From Candidatus Fibrimonadales bacterium (GTDB lineage: Bacteria > Fibrobacterota > Fibrobacteria > Fibrobacterales > Fibrobacteraceae): a stretch of DNA of 12,875 bases. Both the position numbers and the translations under genes were made by a program. Under the pieces are notes generated by a model. That model saw only the letters and a program-made list of their open reading frames with translations, was not told the DNA's origin and made no database searches. How positions within the stretch are numbered: the first letter of the stretch is position 1; the number at the start of each line of letters is the position of its first letter. Shown here piece by piece: positions 1 to 8,000 of the stretch. The DNA lies in assembly GCA_009788135.1 (NCBI GenBank), contig WQSA01000010.1, positions 1,996 to 14,870 on the forward strand, written 5' to 3'.

Positions 1-170
1 TCTGCGATTTGCTCGTCTGTAATAGGAAGGCCCAGTTCTTTTTCGCCTTCGGCGAGCCATATCCACAGTTTGCGCCAGGTTTGGAACTTGAACTGCGGAC
101 TGAACAAGAACAGCATTTCGTTAGACGAATATCTGGAAAGCAATGGGCTTTCGTAAGTATTCTTTTGCAT
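1..170 (-). CDS. purB: Adenylosuccinate lyase PurB, N-terminal fragment (continues beyond the left edge)
   Basis: The reverse strand from the ATG at 170 encodes 56 residues before the window ends. They begin MQKNTYESPLLSRYSSNEM and continue through LFSPQFKFQTWRKLWIWLAE to a segment ending ITDEQIAE. This is the characteristic start of PurB, where the YESPL..RY...EM and F.TWRKLW.WLAEAE elements are well conserved. The enzyme releases fumarate from SAICAR and from adenylosuccinate in cytosolic purine synthesis. The catalytic signature lies outside the window. The start lies 6 nt after the purE stop with only a weak ribosome site, so translational coupling to purE is likely. The pairing with purE, which acts two steps earlier in the pathway, supports the call. 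Confidence 0.9.
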   Translation of the reverse strand, partial: MQKNTYESPLLSRYSSNEMLFLFSPQFKFQTWRKLWIWLAEGEKELGLPITDEQIA

Positions 171-176
171 ATTGCG

Positions 177-632
177 CTACTCGTCGCCCAGGCTCTTCCT
201 GAACTCCTTTAGTTTTTCTTTTACTTCGGGATGAAAGGAAGCGATAATGGATGCGGCAAGATATGCGGCATTTTTCCCATTGCCTATTCCGACTGCTGCT
301 ACGGGGATTCCGGGCGGCATTTGGGCTACGGAGTAGAGCGCGTCTGCGCCGCCAAGGGCACCGCCATCGCAGGGTACTCCGATTACAGGCAATATGGAAT
401 GTGCAGCGAGGCAACCTGGCAAGGCTGCGGAAAGGCCCGCAACGCCAATCAGGACTTTCAAGCCTCTACCTTCGGCTTCTTTTGAGTATTTCGCCACTTT
501 GTTTGGCGTGCGGTGCGCTGAGAGCACCGAGTATTCCCATTTTACGCCGAGTTCGTCTAAAACCGAGGTTATTTTATCCACCACGGGTTTGTCTGAGGCT
601 GATCCGCTGACTATGCCTACCAGCGTGCTCAT
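177..632 (-). CDS. purE: N5-CAIR mutase / AIR carboxylase, PurE (151 aa)
   Basis: PurE makes CAIR in purine synthesis, either by moving the carboxyl of N5-CAIR (class I) or by carboxylating AIR directly (class II). Visible signatures are GSASD (residues 10-14), SAHRTP (38-43, with His40 equivalent to the catalytic His), LPVIGVP (81-87) and QMPPGIPVAAVGIG (104-117). The length is normal for a single-domain PurE. I chose the ATG at 632 because homology begins at MSTLVGIVSGS, one base after the ferredoxin stop, with AAGGG about 9 nt upstream. The reading frame is open further upstream but overlaps the ferredoxin gene without homology. One oddity is that the usual class I GGAAHLPG loop reads AGLSAALPG (65-73), so the His is absent, which resembles class II more. 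The gene lies between a ferredoxin and purB in one operon. Confidence 0.93.
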   Translation of the reverse strand: MSTLVGIVSGSASDKPVVDKITSVLDELGVKWEYSVLSAHRTPNKVAKYSKEAEGRGLKVLIGVAGLSAALPGCLAAHSILPVIGVPCDGGALGGADALYSVAQMPPGIPVAAVGIGNGKNAAYLAASIIASFHPEVKEKLKEFRKSLGDE

Positions 633-633
633 T

Positions 634-858
634 TTAGTTAGCCCTTGCGTCTGAACCGTCAACGGCATAGGCAATGACCCCAACCGGACAGCTATCGGCG
701 GCTTCTTTGATTTCCGCTTCATTTGCGGCAAAATCTGCCCCATCTTTGACTTTCAGCTTTTCTGGCACTTCAAAAACCGCATCGCAAACAGCTTCGCAAG
801 CGCCACACATGGAACATTCGTTCTCCGATTCATCTAACCAAACTTTGGTAATAGCCAT
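634..858 (-). CDS. Small single-cluster [4Fe-4S] ferredoxin (74 aa)
   Basis: This is a cytosolic low-potential electron carrier. Residues 15-25 read CSMCGACEAVC, and a fourth distal Cys lies in SCPVG (Cys57). Cys15, Cys18, Cys21 and Cys57 match the four cluster ligands of single-cluster ferredoxins of the Thermotoga maritima type. Cys25 sits where that protein has one half of a disulfide, but I see no partner Cys before Cys57, so the disulfide is probably missing. The acidic composition and length fit the family. The ATG at 858 follows a strong AAGGAGA site. The stop codon is separated by one base from the purE start, so the two are probably co-transcribed. There is no obvious reason for a ferredoxin in the purine pathway, and its partner is unknown. 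Confidence 0.9.
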   Translation of the reverse strand: MAITKVWLDESENECSMCGACEAVCDAVFEVPEKLKVKDGADFAANEAEIKEAADSCPVGVIAYAVDGSDARAN

Positions 859-862
859 AAAC

Positions 863-869
863 TCTCCTT
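863..869 (-). promoter_or_regulatory. Ribosome binding site of the ferredoxin gene
   Basis: AAGGAGA on the minus strand lies 4 nt before the ATG at 858. It is a near-consensus Shine-Dalgarno sequence and it supports this start for the first gene of the ferredoxin-purE-purB operon. Confidence 0.75.
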
Positions 870-879
870 TTTGTGTTTA

Positions 880-908
880 ATCATAGAAGATAGAAAATTG
901 ATTCTTCG
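880..908 (-). promoter_or_regulatory. Possible promoter of the ferredoxin-purE-purB operon
   Basis: The minus strand carries TATGAT at 885-880, a good -10 element, 21 nt before the ferredoxin start. That would leave a leader of about 15 nt holding the ribosome site. The region expected for the -35 (908-903, CGAAGA) is a poor match, so this rests on the -10 alone. The intergenic space 859-1012 must hold promoters for both divergent genes. I see no convincing sigma-70 promoter for the plus-strand gene. Confidence 0.25.
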
Positions 909-974
909 CCGTTTTTAGCATATTGCAAAGAAAAAAGTGTAAACATTTGTTAACATTTTAGCATTTTTGTCGTT

Positions 975-988
975 TTTTTCCGGAAAAA
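975..988. repeat. 14-bp perfect palindrome upstream of the Rpn-type gene
   Basis: TTTTTCCGGAAAAA is a perfect palindrome 24 nt before the ATG at 1013. It could be a repressor operator or a chance product of the AT-rich spacer. A second short palindrome, TTTTAAAA (991-998), follows at once. Confidence 0.4.
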
Positions 989-1012
989 TCTTTTAAAAAG
1001 CGTCTAAGTAAT

Positions 1013-2029
1013 ATGAAGAAGGAAAAACAGAGTTTCGCAATGCAAGGAATTTCCAGGAAAACGAGGAGATTGTTCGATAGGTCGTTCAAGTTCATTTTGA
1101 CCAGGGCCAGCACGCCAGCCGTGGTGCATCTGATAAACGGGCTTTACAAGAAGAACTACCCGCCAGATACCATTGTAGAGGTCAGGAAGCCGAGGGAGTA
1201 TATAACGGAAGATCCAAAATCTGGGGTTCTGGGGGAAACGTTCACCGATATGGTAGTGATCCTCTCCTGCGGAGACCGGAAGGATACCTATCTAATAGAA
1301 GCCCAGATAAAGGACGACATGGAGATGTGTCTGAGGGTTTTCAATTACAGCGTGTCCGTAGCCTTGGAAAACAAGGTTGTTTCAGAAGACGGAACGCACC
1401 TGCAAATAGACATGCCCGAACCAGCGGTGATTTACTGGGAAACGAGCAAGACCAAGGACTTCTTGACCATAGAAATGCGTTTTCCCGGCAACAGGAGCAT
1501 TGTTTACCAGGTTCCAGCGTTCAAGGTTCTTGAGCATAGCGTTTCTGAACTTGAGCATCTTGCTTTGCTACTACCGTTTTATATTTTGAAGGTTCGCGAG
1601 GAACTTAGGAAGTGCGAAACGGATTCTGGAAAGCGCAGGGAATTGGCTAAGAGATTGGCTGGCTATGCGAACGAGATAGCCGAAGTTCTGCGCAGGAGCC
1701 TGGAAAATAGCTATATTACGGATGTTGATGTTGCAATGCTCAAGGAGCGCATGTCTAATATGCATGCCGAGCTTTACGGCGGATATAAGGAGTTCATGGA
1801 GGTAGATATGACTTTGGAACAGATGTATAAAACTAGCGTGTTGAAGAAGATTGACGATGCTGAAGCTAGAGCTGAAGCTAGGGCCGAAGCTAGAGTAGCT
1901 AAAGCAGAAGCCAAAGCAGAGGCTAAATGCATAACTCAGGTAGCCAAAGCTATGAAAGCTGCTGGCGAAACAGTTGGCAAAATCATGAATTACACAGGGC
2001 TTTCGCGGCGCAAGATTGCAGCGTTGTAA
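1013..2029 (+). CDS. Rpn-family recombination-promoting nuclease / PD-(D/E)XK putative transposase (338 aa)
   Basis: Members of this family (PD-(D/E)XK nuclease family transposase; RpnA-like proteins) are DNA endonucleases that promote RecA-independent recombination. The core is visible as GETFTDMVVIL with Asp79, followed by YLIEAQ with Glu96 and Gln98, which is the D...ExQ form of the nuclease site. The LRVFNYSVSVA segment (107-117) matches the helix after the core. Residues 283-305 are an Ala/Glu/Arg/Lys repeat, probably a coiled coil or hinge. The tail, GETVGKIMNYTGLSRRKIAAL (318-338), is the helix-turn-helix-like 'tGLS.eeI..L' end usual in this family. The start at 1013 has no good ribosome site, and an ATG at 1040 is possible. 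It is the only plus-strand gene here, which suits a mobile or recently gained gene. The active site looks intact. Confidence 0.85.
   Translation: MKKEKQSFAMQGISRKTRRLFDRSFKFILTRASTPAVVHLINGLYKKNYPPDTIVEVRKPREYITEDPKSGVLGETFTDMVVILSCGDRKDTYLIEAQIKDDMEMCLRVFNYSVSVALENKVVSEDGTHLQIDMPEPAVIYWETSKTKDFLTIEMRFPGNRSIVYQVPAFKVLEHSVSELEHLALLLPFYILKVREELRKCETDSGKRRELAKRLAGYANEIAEVLRRSLENSYITDVDVAMLKERMSNMHAELYGGYKEFMEVDMTLEQMYKTSVLKKIDDAEARAEARAEARVAKAEAKAEAKCITQVAKAMKAAGETVGKIMNYTGLSRRKIAAL
1859..1927 (+). repeat. Degenerate 12-nt tandem repeat coding for AEAR/AEAK
   Basis: About six imperfect 12-nt units of the type gctgaagctaga lie in a row near the 3' end of the Rpn-type gene. They encode Ala-Glu-Ala-Arg, then Ala-Lys-Ala-Glu type tetrads. 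The first three units differ by only one or two bases. Unit number could change by slippage without breaking the frame, altering the length of the linker before the C-terminal helix-turn-helix-like tail. Confidence 0.75.
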
Positions 2030-2057
2030 TCCCCTCGCTTTCGCTGGGGAATTTTTT
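2030..2057 (+). terminator. Intrinsic terminator of the Rpn-type gene
   Basis: Directly after the stop codon, TCCCC (2030-2034) pairs with GGGGA (2046-2050), with an inner GC/GC pair and a small asymmetric internal loop. A run of six T follows at 2052-2057. On the minus strand there is no T run after the hairpin, so it should not stop the convergent pilX-like transcript efficiently. Confidence 0.65.
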
Positions 2058-2061
2058 GATT

Positions 2062-5000
2062 TTACCACCAATTCATGCTAAAATAAGTATAGGTTCCTGC
2101 AGAACAATAAATGTACACATGCCCATCAGCTGTTGCTGTCGCTCCTGTTTTTTGGCCATCACCAGACACATCAATACCGCCATTGATTCTGCAAGTGCGT
2201 CCTAGGCTATTGCTCAGTTGATACGTTGCAACATTGCCAGAAATTTTTGCGCATACTGCATTGGTGGTGTTAACATTTGTACTTGCTTGTACAGTTGGCG
2301 TTATTCCGTAGCAATAATCAGTACCGCTACTGCTACTGCTACTGCTACCACTGCCAGAGCAATTGGGCGATCCAGAGACTCGCGCTACATTTTGACTCCC
2401 AAAGGTTACTGTATTGCCAAAATATACATAGTATCCGTCATCTTGCTTTTGCGGCAAGTCATTGGCATTATTCCAGCCTTGGCCACTTCCAGTCTTGCAA
2501 CTGCCATTTATGCATGCGGTGCCAGAATTATTTATTTGAAGGCCGAACCAACCGCCTAACGTTTGGAGGTCTGAGTAAAATGCGCATTGATTCTGACCAG
2601 GCCAGATAGTTGTATTTGTCAAGACATTCGCAGATGCAATGCCTCCGCACCAGCTTGGCTGATATGCGCAAGAAATTGGAGCAGGGTTCACAGTTGCGCT
2701 GCCTGAGCATGTTATTGCGGACAAAGAGCTTGGGTAATCGCCGCACGTACCGCTAACGCTGCTAAATGTGTATGTACCAGCTTCAGTAAAGATATTGTCC
2801 CATATAGCATTGGTTATGTCGCCACCCTTGCCTACTATCCAGATTGGATTCCAATTTGAGTTAGGCACGCCGCTGCTTGAGCAAACATTGCTTTGATCAT
2901 TCAAAGTTACTGTTGGTTGCGTGGGTTTTAAAGGCAAAGTTACATTTTGGGTTGTGCCAGAGCATTGGCTTATGCTGGGCGCGGCTTTAACAGTCAAAGT
3001 TCCGCAAGCAATACCACTGCCATTGGTAGCCAAGGTTCCGTTGCATTCTACTATGCTTGTGGTTGGAGTGATGGTAGTTGTTGCTACTGCCGTTAATGCT
3101 CCTGTTGGCGGCGGGATATTCCAAAAAATATCAACAGCAGCACTGGGATTACAGGTTATTACCGGGGCTGCAGGAGCTGCTTGCCCAGAGAACGAGGTTT
3201 GCCCTGCGCCAGCCCAAGAACAGCCGCTAGCTGTATATATGATAGGAGGGCTATCTTCCTTGCATCCATACTCGAAATTAGTGATATTAATGCCTGCTTG
3301 CGCCCCATTAGTAAATTGCAATGTGCTGCCATTTGTAGTGCAAAGCTCCGTCCAGTTAGCGGTAAGATTACCTGTAAGCGTATTAGAGTAATTGCAACCT
3401 CCAGTCACTGTTAGCGGTCTGCCAGTACTACCGAAATTGCCCTTAATTTGGAATTTGCTTCCGCTTGGACAGGTATAAGTATAACATCCAGGCGCTATAG
3501 TTCCTGATGTAGCTGTAAGCGATGTACCTGGCGTACAACTTCCTGAACCGCTTACGATAGGTACAGCGGGGCACTCAACTGAAATTCCGCCACACTGGTT
3601 ACTCGATCCAGGATCACCTGTTCTGGAAACAATGGCAACAAAATTTCCCGTAGCACTTGTTGGAACGGTAATATTGCCGCCAGATGCTGCTGGTGTCCAT
3701 GTAACGGTACTAAGTATAGTAGATTCGCAAGTTACCCTATACGCATTGGTATTGATTGTTCCGCCTGGCGAAACTGCTGCCGGAGCGCTCGATGTTAATG
3801 CGCAAGTCATAGGCCCGCCGCTTGAACATGTCGATGAACTTCCAACTGGTACAATGCATGTAGCCGTTGAACCTGCGCAATGACTGCTTGTAGAAACTAC
3901 ATCGGCTTTAATGTGAAAACATCCTTCAGATGTTGGAGTCATATTTCCCCATACGGCAGCATTATCTATATCAATATTCGTGTATTGCGTACCGCTGCTA
4001 GTCTGGGTTACGCATCGCAATATAAAATTATTTGAGTTAGAAACTTGATCAAACTTTGGGATTGGCGTGCCTACAGTTCCTCTTAGCCCACCTCTTCGAA
4101 TGCAAGTAAGCAAACTACCTACTCCACCCGAACTCGATCCGCATATAATGTTTGGCTGAAGAGTTTCGTTGCCGCATTTCACCGATGCTAATTCTACCCT
4201 GCGAGGATTGCCGCTTGTCTCTGTGAAACGAATTCCGTTGCCATCGATTGTGGCTTGCCAACCTTCGGTAACTGCTGCTCCGGTATGAGTATTATAAACT
4301 TTAAATACTTTGTTGGTTGGCGTTTCTCCATTTCCGCAACTTATGTTTGGAATTATATCTTCGAGAACCCCAATTGATCCGCTTACTCCTGAACATGTAG
4401 GATGAGCTACGCCACTTGCGGCTGGAACGCAGGGACTGGGGAAACCGCCTTGCGGAGGATCTGGATTTATGGAATTTAAACAAGGATCTTGCTTGCAATA
4501 CACATAATATCCGCCATCCTTCTTGGGAGGCAATGATTGCTCATTCCAGCCAGAATTAGTCTTGCATTCATTGTTTATGCATAGTTCGCCTGCGTCTGCC
4601 TCAATATTTCCAAGGCTTGGATAAAACACGCATCTATTGGTTGGGCTTGGTTTATTGCTTGTGTTTTTCAACACGTTTCCAAATATTATATTGCCGCACC
4701 AACCTGAAGCAAAATCGCAAACACCCAGAATATCGCTCTCGCAAGAGGTTGGAGGAGTACCTGCCGTACCACTCCAGCATTGACCGCCTGTGCAGGCAGC
4801 CATGCTGTTGTCAACCCAAACATAATAACCGCCGTCTCTCCTGTCGGTAGTTGTAGGAGCGGTTCCGCTGTTGCTACCGCAACTTATATTGCCCTGGCCA
4901 ATATCCCTGCCGTTGATCTTCGAGTTAGGACCGGTGGAACAGAATCTTGAAATTGACGACACAAAGAAACATTCTCCTCCAGCATCAGGTGCCCTGACCG

Positions 5001-8000
5001 GTACTTGATCCGGGCTGGTATATTTGCCATTGCACCACGATGGCTGAAAATCACACTTGTTTACGGCATCTGCGGATATTATCAAATCTCCGCAGGCAAT
5101 CTCGCCTGTAGTTCTTCCATCTGAGCAAGCCAGTCTAGCCGTAACGGGATAAGTGCCATTGATTGAGAAACTTGGAGGAGGAGCAGTGGCTGAATACGGT
5201 TGCCCGTTATCGTATCTATATTGCTGTCCGTTCACGCTATAGATAACAGTTTGAACGCCGCAATCGAAAGCATCTACGCTTTGAAGAGGCATAATATCGC
5301 TAAATGAGAAATTTTGGTTTGTGCCTCTGGTTACGCTTTTACCTAGCCCGGGATAGCAAAGACCCACTTGCGGATTCGGCATATTTTCCAGTTTTATTGT
5401 GCCGTCATACCTTGGGGACATTGTGCCTGTTTGAAGCGGGACTGTACTCAGAGACAGCGGATTGGAAGGAGCGCACATCAGGCTCAAATCGCAAGTCGCC
5501 TTTTTTCTACCGCCGCCTTCCCAAGTAATAGAATAAGTTTCGCCATGATAGGCTCTGAAAGTTACGCCTCGGCCTGTACGCATGCTTAGCGGTATAGCCA
5601 TATTGACTGTCTCAAACGCCAAAACGCCGCCATCAACCGTCACGGTATAGTGTTTCCACTCCAAATCCAGCGGAAAACTGACATAGCGATTGTCGCCGGC
5701 ACCATCAATCTGGGTATTCAAATAAGATTGCGCCATTAGAAAAGTTTGCTTTGAATATTCCTGACAAGATTCATGCAGGTTTTGGGGCACAAGAGTTACC
5801 GAATTGTGGCCTTTAACAAAAGGGCATTCCCAGCCAAGCAATGCGTTTCCTTTTGCAATTGTTCCGTTGCCGCATCTCACGGTAAGCCAGTCATTGCCTT
5901 GATTGGGGCAGCGAACAAAATCATCCGTCGAAAACGAAGCCTTGGTTATTATCAGTTTGTCAATACCCTTTTTTATGGTGCTTTCGCTACGGAAAGCATC
6001 AATGCCTATGCCATTGGCAGATTCTATGCCAAACTTTATATACTGATCATTTTCGTTGTTGGAACATATTCTAAACGTTGCTGCTACTCCTCCAGTAAAT
6101 GCATTTTTGTCCGAGCAATCTATATTCCAATTGCTTGAAACTGAAAGCGGGTTGCTAGGGCTTGTTACAATGCATTTATTAGTTGCTTGCTGAGAACTTA
6201 AAGTCCAATTGCCGTCTATGGCAAGAACTTTTACAACCGCCGTAAAGCCATTTGGATTTCCGCTGGCTTCCACTTTAACATCTTCGCAGCCATCAGGTTC
6301 CCCAATTCCATCTATGCTCTTGTCTGGGTGCGGGCTTAACCTTAGCTTAGCCTCTCCAGACTCGCCTCTGATCGTTACATAAAAATCGGAATATTTAACA
6401 TCGCCGCCGCTTTCAAAAGTGCAGCGATAGAATGTATTGTCCGGAAGTTTGCCGTTGTTCAAATCTCCGTCCAGCTGATCGCTGGTACAAGGATTGGCAT
6501 CCCATGACTCTGACTGATCCCAGGGCGGACGGCAGCAATTGAAAGGCACTTTCCCATCAGTCGCGCCGTTCAGGAATAAAAGCGAATAGTATTTGCTCAG
6601 CAGGCTTTTGTCTTTGACAGATGCGTTGCTCAGGTTAAAAGCATCCGTTGTCAGGCGAACTATGCGCGGTATTACCAAAGCGGACTTTTCCGCTTGGAGC
6701 GGCTTGCTCTCAGGAATTTTTTCTCTGCTTACGTTTTTGCTCTTAAGGATTATTTTCAAACGCGGAGATACTGGCAGCCAGTATCTGTCTTCTTTCATGT
6801 ATGTTGCCGAAATCAAGTTCCCAGACGTAGATCCCCCGCCAGGGTTGCCTTTAAGTTCGTTTTCGGTGCAATTCCCCATGGCATCCGTTCCTCGCTTGCA
6901 TAAAACGCCAATGCCCATAAGTTCGTCATAAAGACCCTTGTTTGTGACAGCTCTAAAATCATTGTTAACCCTTGACAGCCCCGCGCAAGAGTGGCTTGGA
7001 AAATATAAGCTTCCTTTGAGAGGGCAATTTTTATCCCATTCATTAACCTCGGCTATTTCTGCTTCGGAATAAATGAAATAGTTGTAAGGATGATTGTTGC
7101 TGCATTTTGCCGACCTTATTTCGCCTGTAGTGCCTTTTTCCAGGAACAGCATAACCCTGGAAGTATCCGTGCTTGTGGCAGGTTCCATTGTTGGATACAC
7201 ATAGAAAGTTCCCGGGTTGAAATCATAGACGAATATGAATTTGCCGTTTAACGGCACGGCATCTCTGGAATTCATGTAAGCGTTTGGATCGCTCCTCCAT
7301 TTCACAACTAGATATTTTCCGCCGTACAGTCTGGAACTGGAGGTGCTTGCAAAGCAATTATTGAGTATATTCGAGGTGCCTCCGTTCATTACGGGCACTA
7401 TCCCTCCGTATTCTTCCCAGTCAATTCTTCCGTTTGCGTTTCTGTCAGTACCAGAACCCATTGCGCAAGTCACCACGTTGGCTGGGGTTACAGACGTAAA
7501 CTTTTTTATGCTATCCAGCGATGCGGCCAAAGGGTCGTCAATCTTAAAATTGCTGCCGTTGCAACCAGAGCCGGCAGGAACGGGTTTCCATTTTTTGTCG
7601 CAAGAGTCTTTTACTGCATTCACAGTTACGGGCTTGTTGCTGCTGTTTGGAACTATATTTGTCCGATCGCTTGTGAAATAGCCCGCTGAAACTCCGGGAG
7701 GCGGAGCGGTTTGATAGTTTGGAGGGCCATTTCTTGCGCCTGCAAATGCTAAAATCGCGCTTGTTTTGCCGCCTCCGCGAGTAGCGAATTTTATTCTGCC
7801 AGCCTTAGATGAAGCAGCTCTGACTCCAGCGGTATTTTCAGTCCACACCGTATCGTAAACGGTAAAATCTACGTTATTTAAATTGCTTCCGTCAACATAA
7901 GCGCCTGTATTGTCTTCTATTACCAAATTGCCTTTGACATCAAGCCTTGAACTGCCATCCCTGAAATATAGCCTTCCGTTCAAAGTGAGGTTTTCCATGC

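Noticed and set aside
177..743. Longer form of PurE starting at 743
   Set aside because: The extra 37 residues overlap the ferredoxin gene and show no PurE homology. The ATG at 632 fits the family start.
1013..2029. Complete insertion sequence carrying the Rpn-type gene
   Set aside because: I found no flanking inverted repeats or target-site duplication around 860-1012 and 2030-2062.
2030..2057. Bidirectional terminator serving also the pilX-like gene
   Set aside because: The hairpin is followed by a T run only on the plus strand. On the minus strand the following bases are ATTACAACG.
2921..3391. 156-residue plus-strand open frame, rich in hydrophobic residues
   Set aside because: It lies antisense inside the giant pilin gene, has no ribosome site or family motif, and its Val/Ala-rich content is the mirror of the Asn/Thr/Gly-rich coding strand.
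7343..7681. 112-residue plus-strand open frame opposite the EF-hand region
   Set aside because: It is an antisense shadow with no homology or start signal. The minus-strand frame carries the recognisable motif.
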